Of a DNA stretch of 64,000 nucleotides, positions 1-8,121 are shown in pieces. How positions within the stretch are numbered: position 1 is the first letter of the stretch; every line of letters begins with the position of its first letter. The translations under genes were made by a program, and so were the position numbers. Below the pieces are notes generated by a model that was given only the letters and a program-made list of their open reading frames with translations, was not told the DNA's origin and ran no database searches. The DNA is from Flavobacteriaceae bacterium (GTDB taxonomy: Bacteria; Bacteroidota; Bacteroidia; Flavobacteriales; Flavobacteriaceae), in contig JANQRC010000035.1 of assembly GCA_028284745.1 (NCBI GenBank), positions 38,002-102,001 of the forward strand. Direction: 5' to 3'.

Positions 1-977
1 CGGTGCACCTTGACTTTACCTCCTTCATCATTGGCTGTCCAAACCACTTTTTCCAAACGGTTCTTATTCTTCTCTATAACGGAGTTGGCTGCGTTGACGA
101 TATTCTTGGTAGAACGGTAATTCTGCTCTAAACGATACACCGCGACATCATCATAGTCACGTTGGAAATTGAGGATGTTGTTGATGTTCGCTCCGCGGAA
201 GGCGTAGATACTTTGCGAGTCGTCGCCCACCACACAGATGTTCTGAAACTTGTCAGACAAGGCACGAACGATCAAATACTGCGAATGGTTGGTGTCTTGA
301 TACTCATCTACCAAGATATACCGGAAGCGATCCTGGTATTTGGCCAACACATCAGGGAAGCGATTCAGCAACTCGTTGGTCTTCAACAGCAAGTCATCAA
401 AATCCATGGCCCCTGCTTTAAAGCAACGGTCGCAGTATTCTTTGTAGATCTCGCCCATGCGTGGCCGTTTGGCCATGGCATCAGCCTCTACCAATTCTGG
501 ATTGTTGAAATACGCACGAACAGTGATCAAACTGTTCTTGAAGGACGAGATCCTTGAACGGATCTGCTTGTATTTGTAGAGATCCTTGTCCAAGCCCATC
601 TCTTTGACGATCGATGAGATCAATCGATCAGAGTCTTGTGTGTCGTAAATGGTAAAGTTGCTTGGGTAGCCCAAGCGGTCAGCTTCAAAGCGCAAGATCT
701 TGGCAAATACCGAGTGAAAGGTGCCCATCCATAAGTTCTTGGCTTCAGGCCCAACGATCTCCGTGATGCGCTTCTTCATCTCGCGCGCCGCCTTGTTGGT
801 AAAGGTCAACGCTAAGATATTGAACGAATCCACATCCCGACTCATCAGATACGCAATGCGAAAGGTAAGCACACGCGTCTTCCCCGAGCCTGCGCCAGCG
901 ATGACCATCAGCGGCCCATCTTTGTGCAAGACAGGCGCTTTTTGAGCATCATTGAGTTGTTCTAGATAGTGTTCCAC
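1..977 (-). CDS. uvrD: UvrD/PcrA-type superfamily 1 DNA helicase, 5' part only
   Basis: ATP-dependent 3'-5' DNA helicase of the UvrD/PcrA/Rep family, acting in nucleotide-excision and mismatch repair and in clearing replication obstacles. The reading frame begins at GTG 977 (an in-frame TGA lies just upstream, so no earlier start is possible) and runs off the left edge after about 325 codons. The N-terminus reads VEHYLEQLNDAQKAPV, followed by the Walker A segment VIAGAGSGKTRVLTFRIAYL, then TFTNKAAREMKKRI (motif Ia) and GTFHSVFAKIL (Ib). Near the left edge the motif IV sequence LEQNYRST is seen. This is the expected order for UvrD. The C-terminal half (motifs V and VI) lies outside the window. 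Divergent from the M20 peptidase gene on the right. Confidence 0.93.
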   Translation of the reverse strand, partial: MEHYLEQLNDAQKAPVLHKDGPLMVIAGAGSGKTRVLTFRIAYLMSRDVDSFNILALTFTNKAAREMKKRITEIVGPEAKNLWMGTFHSVFAKILRFEADRLGYPSNFTIYDTQDSDRLISSIVKEMGLDKDLYKYKQIRSRISSFKNSLITVRAYFNNPELVEADAMAKRPRMGEIYKEYCDRCFKAGAMDFDDLLLKTNELLNRFPDVLAKYQDRFRYILVDEYQDTNHSQYLIVRALSDKFQNICVVGDDSQSIYAFRGANINNILNFQRDYDDVAVYRLEQNYRSTKNIVNAANSVIEKNKNRLEKVVWTANDEGGKVKVH

Positions 978-1208
978 AAAAGAGGTCTTTCATCATCAAT
1001 CGAACCGTGAAATTAATTATTCTCACAAGAATTTACCAGCCAATCGTGAAGAGTTATGCACAGATTTTTCAAACCGAGGAAATCAACTTATCTTGGGAAA
1101 CCATTGCTAATACGATTAGTATATAAATATCAAACTACTGAAACCGACAGCTCGAGTTTTTTGACACAAAAAGTATCGAGAACTAGGTTTCAAGAAAAAT
1201 TCTTTTAT

Positions 1209-2480
1209 ATGAAGCAGCTTTTGATAGGGTTTATCCTATTCCCGACACTAATGTCCGCACAACGAGGTTACGAACAACAGATCGAAGCGATTGAATCCAA
1301 GGTCATCGAATGGCGACGTGATTTTCACCAAAACCCTGAACTCTCTAACCGCGAGTTCAAGACCGCCGAAAAGATCGCCAAACACTTGAAATCGCTGGGC
1401 ATCAAAACCCAGACAGGTATTGCCAAAACAGGCGTTGTGGGCATCCTAAAAGGCAACCGCCCTGGCAAAGTACTGGCCCTTCGGGCAGATATCGATGCGC
1501 TTCCTGTCACCGAACGCACTGATGTATCCTTCAAATCAACGGTAACAACCACTTTTCGCGGTGTGGAAACAGGTGTGATGCATGCCTGTGGTCATGATAC
1601 GCACACTGCCATTTTAATGGGTGTTGCTGAATTGTTGGCGAGGAACAATGATTTTCCCGGAACGGTAAAATTCATCTTTCAGCCTGCAGAAGAAGGTGCG
1701 CCTCCGGGCGAAGAGGGAGGCGCCGAATTGATGGTGAAGGAAGGTGTGCTGAAGGGTCCGGACGTAGATGCCATCTTTGGTTTGCACATCTCCGCAGGTA
1801 TGGACGTAGGGAAGATCAACTACAAGCCTGGCGGTGCGATGGCTGCCTCGCAAAGCTTTGAGATCCATGTGAAAGGAAAGCAGAGTCATGGTTCACGACC
1901 ATGGGCCAGTGTAGACCCGATCATGGCTTCGGTGAAGATCATCGACGGATTGCAAACCCTAGTAAGTCGTGAAATGGAGCTCACCAACGAAGCTGTAGTG
2001 CTATCTATCGGAAAGATCAGTTCTGGTGTGCGCAGTAATATCATACCTGAAGAGGCACATATCGTGGGAACCCTACGCACCTTGGATTACGACATGCAGG
2101 CCCAGATCAATCAGCGGATGCGTGAGATGGTACCTGCCATTGCCAAGGCCTACCGTGCTGAGGCTACGATCGATATCGCCAAAGGCTATCCCATCACCTA
2201 CAACGATGAAAAGCTGACCGCGCAAATGCTTCCGTCGTTACAGAGAGTGGCGGGAGAAGAAAACGTCATATTGGCCAGGGCCATCACAGGTGCTGAAGAT
2301 TTCTCTTTCTTTCAGAAGGAAGTGCCAGGTTTTTATTTCTTTTTGGGTGGAAAGCCGGCGAATGTCCCTGCCAGCGAAGCGGCACCCCACCATACCCCCG
2401 ATTTCTATATTGACGAAAGTGGTATGAAACTCGGCATAAAAGCCTTTGTGCAGTTGACGCTCGATTATTTGAATGATTAA
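1209..2480 (+). CDS. M20 family amidohydrolase (N-acyl amino acid / hippurate hydrolase type)
   Basis: Zinc-dependent amidase that removes an acyl group from an N-acylated amino acid or a similar substrate. The ATG at 1209 gives a signal peptide (MKQLLIGFILFPTLMSAQ), so the enzyme is exported, probably to the periplasm. The frame stays open upstream to 1056, but that extension is not plausible protein. Motifs seen: RRDFHQNPELS near the N-terminus, the metal site region RADIDALPV, HACGHDTHTA with metal ligands, QPAEEG containing the general-base Glu, and GAEDFSFF with the last metal ligand region. Length 423 aa fits the family (M20D, IAA-amino acid hydrolase/hippuricase group). A small lid/dimerisation domain occupies the middle. 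Substrate cannot be told from sequence. Stands alone upstream of the T9SS fragment. Confidence 0.9.
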   Translation: MKQLLIGFILFPTLMSAQRGYEQQIEAIESKVIEWRRDFHQNPELSNREFKTAEKIAKHLKSLGIKTQTGIAKTGVVGILKGNRPGKVLALRADIDALPVTERTDVSFKSTVTTTFRGVETGVMHACGHDTHTAILMGVAELLARNNDFPGTVKFIFQPAEEGAPPGEEGGAELMVKEGVLKGPDVDAIFGLHISAGMDVGKINYKPGGAMAASQSFEIHVKGKQSHGSRPWASVDPIMASVKIIDGLQTLVSREMELTNEAVVLSIGKISSGVRSNIIPEEAHIVGTLRTLDYDMQAQINQRMREMVPAIAKAYRAEATIDIAKGYPITYNDEKLTAQMLPSLQRVAGEENVILARAITGAEDFSFFQKEVPGFYFFLGGKPANVPASEAAPHHTPDFYIDESGMKLGIKAFVQLTLDYLND

Positions 2481-2526
2481 GTGGTGAGAAAATTAGTTAC
2501 ACTTTTTTCATTTTTGCATATGTAGC

Positions 2527-2703
2527 ATGAACTTTAAGAGTATGACTGAAGAGGTGCAAATCAGCATCTATAATTTGATGGGGCAGCTTGTCTTAGAACG
2601 AACAATGACATCAGAAGCAGGTCCGCTGGACGTAACAAAACTCAACCCTGGGCTATATTTTGTAAAGGCGAAGGGTCTCCAACAAAAATTTATCAAAGCA
2701 TGA
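2527..2703 (+). pseudogene. Orphan T9SS type A C-terminal sorting domain fragment
   Basis: A 58-codon ORF whose middle reads VQISIYNLMGQLVLE, then LNPGLYFVKAKG and ends KFIKA. This is the pattern of the type A sorting domain that sends proteins through the type IX secretion system of Bacteroidota (xxIYNxxGQxV... xLxxGxYxVKxxxxxxxxxKxxKx). Such a domain normally ends a large secreted protein, but here nothing precedes it except the M20 gene, whose stop is 46 bases away and which is complete. The simplest reading is the last part of a lost secreted protein. Its stop overlaps the start of the next gene (ATGA at 2700-2703), so it could still be translated and couple to that gene. Confidence 0.7.
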
Positions 2704-4259
2704 ATGAAATCTTATCCTTCCTAGGGGCAATTCCATGGTGGGCATGGCTATTGTTGGTATTCGCACTCATTGCCATTCGCGATGTCTTCTTCCAACGGTC
2801 ACATACCATTCAGCATAATTTTCCGGTCATTGGGCACATCCGATATCTGTTGGAAAGCATTGGTCCGGAGTTGCGGCAATATTTGGTGGCCAACAACCGG
2901 GAGGAACTTCCCTTTAACCGCATCGAACGCGGTTGGGTCTACGCGTCTTCCAAGAACGAGAACAATTACGAGGGTTTTGGCACCGACCGTGACATCTATT
3001 CGCATCAATACCACTTCATTAACAATGCGATGATTCCCTTCAAGCTGAAACAAGAGCATCCCAACAAAGAGGACAAGACGTTCTTGCCCTGTGCCAAGGT
3101 GATGGGTGCGTATCACAAACGCAGCAAACCCTATCGTCCCGCTTCGGTGATCAACGTATCGGCCATGAGCTTTGGGTCGCTATCTGCCAAAGCCATCGAA
3201 TCCTTGAACAAAGGCTGTTTAAAGGCAGGTGCCTATCACAATACCGGCGAAGGTGGCCTTTCGCCCTATCATAGCAACGGCGCTGATGTGGTCTTCCACT
3301 TTGGGACGGGTTATTTTGGCGTTCGTGATCAAGATGGAAACTTTTCCATGGAAAAGTTAAAAGAACTAGTGGAGGCAAACCCGTTTGTCAAAGCCGTTGA
3401 GGTGAAACTCTCACAAGGTGCCAAACCCGGTAAAGGCGGCGTCTTGCCCGGCAAGAAGATCACCAAGGAAATTGCTGAGATCCGCGGTGTGCCAATGGGG
3501 AAAGATGTGCTGTCTCCCTCATCGCACACGGCTTTTTCAACGGTCCCCGAATTGGTAGATTTTGTAGAAGCCATTGCCGAAGAAACCGGATTGCCCGTGG
3601 GCATCAAAGCGGCCATAGGAAAACTGGACCAATGGAAAGAATTGGCCCAACTCATGAAGGAAACAGGCAAAGGCCCCGATTTTATTACCATCGACGGTGG
3701 CGAAGGTGGCACAGGAGCAGCACCTCCTAGCTTTGCCGATCATGTGTCCTTACCATGGGTCTATGGCTTTAGTGATGTGTACAAGATCTTCAAAGAAACG
3801 GGTATTGCTGACCAAATTGTTTTTGTCGCCAGTGGGAAACTTGGGTTTCCTGCCAAAGCAGCCATGGCCTTTGCCATGGGTGCAGACATCATCAATGTAG
3901 CACGCGAAGCCATGATGAGCATTGGCTGCATTCAGGCACAGATCTGTCATACCAACAAATGTCCTGCTGGGATCGCGACACAGAAGAAATGGTTGCAGAA
4001 TGGCATTGATATCACGCTGAAGTCGGAACGTGCCAATCGGTATTTTAGAACGTTTCGAAAAGAGTTCTTAGAGATCACCCATGCTGCGGGTTACGAGCAT
4101 CCGTGTCAGTTCACGATGGACGACGTGGATTTGAGCCTGGGTGACCGTAATTTGACGCAGACCTTATCACGCACCTATCTCTACAACAAAATGCCTGTAC
4201 CTTTCGAGAGTATGCAACATTTAAAAGATTGTATATATTTGGGAGGTAAACCAAACTAG
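2700..4259 (+). CDS. Membrane-anchored FMN-binding glutamate-synthase-like protein
   Basis: Belongs to the stand-alone glutamate synthase central/FMN domain family, 519 aa, much shorter than a GltB large subunit (about 1500 aa) because the glutamine amidotransferase and GXGXG domains are absent. Residues 1-28 hold a hydrophobic segment (WWAWLLLVFALIAI), so it is probably bound to the inner membrane. The core shows NVSAMSFGSLS, the glycine-rich IDGGEGGTGAAP loop, GADIINVAREAMMSIGCI, and a cysteine set CIQAQICHTNKCPAG matching the 3Fe-4S ligands of glutamate synthase. The family is seen in many bacteria, and its physiological reaction is not firmly known. It lacks an obvious ammonia-producing partner here. 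Starts inside the T9SS fragment stop and is followed 6 bases later by the next gene. Confidence 0.88.
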   Translation: MNEILSFLGAIPWWAWLLLVFALIAIRDVFFQRSHTIQHNFPVIGHIRYLLESIGPELRQYLVANNREELPFNRIERGWVYASSKNENNYEGFGTDRDIYSHQYHFINNAMIPFKLKQEHPNKEDKTFLPCAKVMGAYHKRSKPYRPASVINVSAMSFGSLSAKAIESLNKGCLKAGAYHNTGEGGLSPYHSNGADVVFHFGTGYFGVRDQDGNFSMEKLKELVEANPFVKAVEVKLSQGAKPGKGGVLPGKKITKEIAEIRGVPMGKDVLSPSSHTAFSTVPELVDFVEAIAEETGLPVGIKAAIGKLDQWKELAQLMKETGKGPDFITIDGGEGGTGAAPPSFADHVSLPWVYGFSDVYKIFKETGIADQIVFVASGKLGFPAKAAMAFAMGADIINVAREAMMSIGCIQAQICHTNKCPAGIATQKKWLQNGIDITLKSERANRYFRTFRKEFLEITHAAGYEHPCQFTMDDVDLSLGDRNLTQTLSRTYLYNKMPVPFESMQHLKDCIYLGGKPN

Positions 4260-4265
4260 ACCCTA

Positions 4266-4784
4266 ATGAACGAAGAACGCGTTGTTGAGCTCCTACTCTA
4301 TTTGCTTCCTTCCATTGTAACAGGATTGATCGCTTTGTATTTCTTTAGAGGTCATACCCAGAATGAAGAAGGAAGAAGAAGGTACTTACTTCACAAGGAC
4401 ACCCAACAAACCATATTACCAACAAGGTTACAGGCCTATGAGCGGATGACCATCTTCTTGGAGCGCATCATGCCACAGAAACTATTGCTGCGCGTAAAGC
4501 CCATCTCATCGGACAAGGACGCCTATGAGGAACTGCTTGTTAGTAATATCGAACAAGAATACGAGCACAACTTGGCGCAACAGATCTATATTAGCGAAGA
4601 TTGTTGGAATATCATCAATGCAGCAAAGAATGCTACGATTCAATTGACACGAAAAGCTGCCATGCAAGCTCACAATGCCGACAAGCTTCGCGAAGAGATC
4701 TTGAATGAAATGCTAGAGAAGCCTGCACCTTCTTCTGCGGCACTATCCTTTTTGAAGAAAGAAGTAAAAGAATTGTACCATTAA
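4266..4784 (+). CDS. Conserved hypothetical membrane-anchored protein (172 aa)
   Basis: I do not recognise a function. The N-terminus has one clear membrane helix (LLLYLLPSIVTGLIALYFF, about residues 9-28), followed by a long mostly helical cytoplasmic part rich in Glu, Lys and Leu (LQAYERMTIFLERIMPQKLL, later AKNATIQLTRKAAMQAHNAD). Similar proteins of this size occur across flavobacteria (possibly the DUF7935 group, from memory). It begins 6 bases after the FMN-glutamate-synthase-like gene and is likely cotranscribed with it. Its stop codon overlaps the stop of the convergent gene on the minus strand (4781-4784). Confidence 0.7.
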   Translation: MNEERVVELLLYLLPSIVTGLIALYFFRGHTQNEEGRRRYLLHKDTQQTILPTRLQAYERMTIFLERIMPQKLLLRVKPISSDKDAYEELLVSNIEQEYEHNLAQQIYISEDCWNIINAAKNATIQLTRKAAMQAHNADKLREEILNEMLEKPAPSSAALSFLKKEVKELYH

Positions 4785-5185
4785 GGACAAGGTTCTACGG
4801 TAAACTCTTCGGATTCCCTGGTAACCGTATCATCACTATCTGTGATGTTCACTATGATCGTGTACCTGCATCCTCTACCAAATCTTCGCCATTTCACCTT
4901 GGCAGACACTTGGTCCAAAGAGTAGCCCTGTGTCAATATATCCAGGACTCCTTGGCTAATGGTGCCTAACTCGACATCAAACGCTCCATTGTTCGTACCA
5001 CTCGAGGCACATTCTTGTTTTACCAATTGATTGATGGTGATGTTGGTCAACTTTCCGCTTCCTTTGACCATCACTCGAACGATCAATGCCACAACGAGTA
5101 TCACTATTAGTAACAAAACAGCGGCTTCAATGAATGAAAAAAGTGACAAGGTCATCATGGTTCCTTTTTTCAACAAGATCAGCAT
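4781..5185 (-). CDS. Hypothetical single-pass membrane protein (134 aa)
   Basis: Unknown protein. The N-terminal 40 residues hold a strong hydrophobic helix (AAVLLLIVILVVALIVRVMV) without a clear cleavage site, followed by about 90 residues predicted to be largely beta-strand, with the segment KWRRFGRGCRYTIIVNITDS and a Cys near the C-terminus (VEPCP). There are three Cys in the soluble part (KQECASS, GRGCRYT, EPCP). The start could be the internal ATG giving MMTLSLF (10 residues in). The gene is convergent with, and shares its stop with, the plus-strand neighbour. No family recognised. Confidence 0.55.
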   Translation of the reverse strand: MLILLKKGTMMTLSLFSFIEAAVLLLIVILVVALIVRVMVKGSGKLTNITINQLVKQECASSGTNNGAFDVELGTISQGVLDILTQGYSLDQVSAKVKWRRFGRGCRYTIIVNITDSDDTVTRESEEFTVEPCP

Positions 5186-5237
5186 GATCTAGCATCGTTG
5201 AAAAGGTGAAAGGCTGGTTTTTGATGGGGAATTTCCC

Positions 5238-6149
5238 TTAGGGAATTACAACACTGTTCTCGTCTTGATTGATCGTTTTAGCAAACTGATAACCTCTTTG
5301 CCACCATTGCGTCATTTCTTCTTTATTGAAGATCAATGAATTGGTAGTCAAAATCGTTGGTGTATAATAGAAGTTGATGATCACATCATTATGAGCCGCC
5401 GCAAACTTGCCAATGCGAATGTTTTGTTGTTCGATGCGGTCTACCATAAAACCAAAGATGTTGGTGATCAGGGAGAATGGATTCTTAGAGGGCATGCGGT
5501 TTACCAGTGTCGTCTCGGTATGCAGGATGATCGCATCGATCTCTTTGGCGCCCCGCTTTACAGCCTCTTCGATAGGAACGACGCTTCCCAGGCCACCATC
5601 GGCATATTCGCAACCATTTTTCCGTACCAAACTCATAAAGGGCGTGTAGTTGCAACTGATCCATATCCAATCTAAAAACTCTTCGTATCCAAAGTCTCTT
5701 ATCGATTTGTATTCTACCTGATTTAGTGAGAGGTTAGAGACTGTGACCACGATATCCTTCTGGCTTAACTTTAATTGATAAAAATCTTCCTCGGTGATAG
5801 AGTTGCCAATGAGTTCCCTAAGATTGTAGCTTTCGCCAAACGTCTTGCTTCCTCGTAAAAAATTACGGAGTACATTCCAGTGATTGATACTGATCTCATT
5901 AATCCCGTATTTCTTTTTCTTCACGACAAACGGACAGGTACTGAAGATGGATTCTTGATTCACAGAGGTGTAGATCTCTTTGATACGCGCTACCTCATCC
6001 AAGGCCATATGCGAGATCAATAGACTACCTGTAGATGTGCCAATATAGATATCATAGTCTTTATTGAGGCCTTGCTTGAGGTACTGTACCACACCGCCAG
6101 CAAAGGCTCCTTTGCTTCCACCACCAGATATGACCAAAGCTTTTTTCAC
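5238..6149 (-). CDS. Patatin-like phospholipase
   Basis: Predicted serine lipid acyl hydrolase with a Ser-Asp dyad, 303 aa. The oxyanion-hole glycine motif is SGGGSKGAF (residues 8-16), the nucleophile elbow is GTSTGS with Ser39, and the partner Asp184 lies in ADGGLGSV. All three patatin motifs are therefore complete and in the normal order. No signal peptide is evident, so it probably works in the cytoplasm or on the inner membrane face, like YlbK/RssA-type proteins. It overlaps the M1 peptidase gene by 4 bases (ATGA at 6146-6149) and is likely translated from the same message. Lipid substrate unknown. Confidence 0.88.
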   Translation of the reverse strand: MKKALVISGGGSKGAFAGGVVQYLKQGLNKDYDIYIGTSTGSLLISHMALDEVARIKEIYTSVNQESIFSTCPFVVKKKKYGINEISINHWNVLRNFLRGSKTFGESYNLRELIGNSITEEDFYQLKLSQKDIVVTVSNLSLNQVEYKSIRDFGYEEFLDWIWISCNYTPFMSLVRKNGCEYADGGLGSVVPIEEAVKRGAKEIDAIILHTETTLVNRMPSKNPFSLITNIFGFMVDRIEQQNIRIGKFAAAHNDVIINFYYTPTILTTNSLIFNKEEMTQWWQRGYQFAKTINQDENSVVIP

Positions 6150-8059
6150 TCGTTTAGTTTATCCTTGAGAAATATTTGTTCACGTTCTTCTAGTTGGTCG
6201 GCAATAATGCCCAATCTTTTCTCATAAGATTCTTCTTCCAGCAATACATCCAGCAGTTTTCGCGAACTGGATACAAACCGCCAATTGTGATGCACACAGG
6301 CATTGACCAGGTCTTTTAGGTTTTGGTCCGTAAAACTACTCAATTGAAAGAGATAGTCGAACGCCAATCGACGTGTCTCATAATTGTACTTTCGTCGTGT
6401 GTAGCCAGAAAGCTCTTGAAAATAGTCTTGCTTATGTTCGACCTCATACTCAGGAGTCACCAATGCCAATGCCAACCACAGTTGACGTACATTCTTATTG
6501 TTGAAACCTACGACTTCTTTGGTCGCATCTAAATACTTATATCTATCCTCTGGGAACTGGAGCCATAGTTTCAAGAGAGCGTTTTCGATGTTTTTGTAAC
6601 TTTTGCTCTTTAGGGATTTTTCAAATAACGGTTTGCCTAAGGCTGTGATAGAATCTATCGTTTTTACAATCGCATACTCCGTCGGGGCCAAATGTTTCTC
6701 GTATTCTTCAGTATGATCTTCGCCAACGACTATGGCCGTTTCTGGAAGATCCGCGCTATACAACCATTTTTGTTTGTATGCCTCCATATCTTGATCTGTG
6801 GCTGATTCAATAAAATGAAAGAAATCGTGGGTTTGAACACTTTCAAATTGAAATTGAGACAGATATTTCTTTACGGATCCTTGAAAAACTTGACCACCTA
6901 CCAAATTTTTCAATTCGTACAAAGCCAATGCGCCTTTCTCATAGTAGGTTAAACTGCTGCCACCTTCTGCTAACAGCACTTCTCCCTTTCCTTCGTCGGA
7001 TAGATCATTGAGGATTGATGCATTACTCAAAAGTTTCTCTTTAAAATACGAATCTCCAAAGATGTCGCCTTCAGCTAAATACGCGTAGTAGGTGGCAAAG
7101 CCTTCATGCAACCAGTGATGTTTGCCACTTTTGGCGGTCACTAAATTGCCAAACCATTGGTGCGCCAACTCGTGCGCATTGACGTTTACATAGTTTCGAT
7201 CTACAAAAGCGGTGGAGTCTATAACGAAACTATCCGAGAAAATAGTCGCGGTCGTGTTCTCCATGCCAGCATACAGAAAGTCCTTGACGGGCACCTGCTT
7301 ATAGTTCTGCCATGGATATGGTACGCCGATCTCTTCCTCTAAAAAGTCAAAGATCTGCTTGGTGTAGCGGTATGTGGGTTCTACTTTTAGTGAATCTTCT
7401 GGGTAATAATACAACTCAATAGGAACTCCACTTTCTGAGTGGGTCACTTGCCTGTCGTACTTTCCAATGGCAATGGCAGCCAAGTAGCTGCTCATCGGTT
7501 GCTGCATATCGTAATGCCAGGTTCTTAGACCATCCTTCTCTTCTACTCTTATCAATTTTCCATTGGAGATCACTTCGTAGTCTTTGTCAAAAGTGATGCT
7601 TAGATCAAACTCGACTTTTTCATTCACATTGTCAAAGCTGGGTAGCCAATGGCTATTGTCTTTTCCTTGGCCTTGCGTCCAGACCTGTTTTCTTCCTCCT
7701 TGGATATTCCAATCGATGAAGTACATAGCCTTTTTAGGTTTGGCAGTGTACTCCAAGCTTAGTACATATTGACTTTCAGAAGAAATGCTTCCATACAGAA
7801 TGAGATGAGAATCTGTCGTGGTGAAATCAAAAGCGTCACCATTCAGCATCACCTTTTCGAACTCCATAGCCTTCGCATCGATAACTATCGAATCGACAGG
7901 CTTTAGTGCTATAAAATCATAGTCCACTTGCCCTTGCACGATCTGATCATGAGGATCGATCGAAATTTGAGCATGTATGCGTTTGAAGTCTATCGCTGCC
8001 GTTTGGGCAAGCAATTGCAGCGAGAATAAAAGGCTTATATAGCAAAAGAAGCAACGCAT
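6146..8059 (-). CDS. M1 family metallopeptidase (aminopeptidase N-like)
   Basis: Zinc aminopeptidase, 637 aa, with an N-terminal signal peptide (FFCYISLLFSLQLLAQ), hence exported. The exopeptidase motif is AGMEN at 264-268. The zinc site is HELAHQ with His296, Glu297 and His300, and the third ligand Glu319 lies in LHEGFA, exactly the HEXXH-x18-E spacing of the M1 family. The C-terminal third is helical and gluzincin-like, of lower conservation. The protein is shorter than E. coli PepN (about 870 aa) and resembles the shorter Bacteroidota M1 proteins. Divergent from recG across a 62-base gap; upstream partner of the patatin gene. Confidence 0.92.
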   Translation of the reverse strand: MRCFFCYISLLFSLQLLAQTAAIDFKRIHAQISIDPHDQIVQGQVDYDFIALKPVDSIVIDAKAMEFEKVMLNGDAFDFTTTDSHLILYGSISSESQYVLSLEYTAKPKKAMYFIDWNIQGGRKQVWTQGQGKDNSHWLPSFDNVNEKVEFDLSITFDKDYEVISNGKLIRVEEKDGLRTWHYDMQQPMSSYLAAIAIGKYDRQVTHSESGVPIELYYYPEDSLKVEPTYRYTKQIFDFLEEEIGVPYPWQNYKQVPVKDFLYAGMENTTATIFSDSFVIDSTAFVDRNYVNVNAHELAHQWFGNLVTAKSGKHHWLHEGFATYYAYLAEGDIFGDSYFKEKLLSNASILNDLSDEGKGEVLLAEGGSSLTYYEKGALALYELKNLVGGQVFQGSVKKYLSQFQFESVQTHDFFHFIESATDQDMEAYKQKWLYSADLPETAIVVGEDHTEEYEKHLAPTEYAIVKTIDSITALGKPLFEKSLKSKSYKNIENALLKLWLQFPEDRYKYLDATKEVVGFNNKNVRQLWLALALVTPEYEVEHKQDYFQELSGYTRRKYNYETRRLAFDYLFQLSSFTDQNLKDLVNACVHHNWRFVSSSRKLLDVLLEEESYEKRLGIIADQLEEREQIFLKDKLNE

Positions 8060-8121
8060 ATAGATGTTGATACAATTTTCACACCAAATTACACAATTGT
8101 GGGTAGATTGCTATCTTCGTT

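Noticed and set aside
162..557. 131-codon plus-strand frame near the left edge
   Set aside because: Antisense to the UvrD gene, whose helicase motifs are clear on the minus strand.
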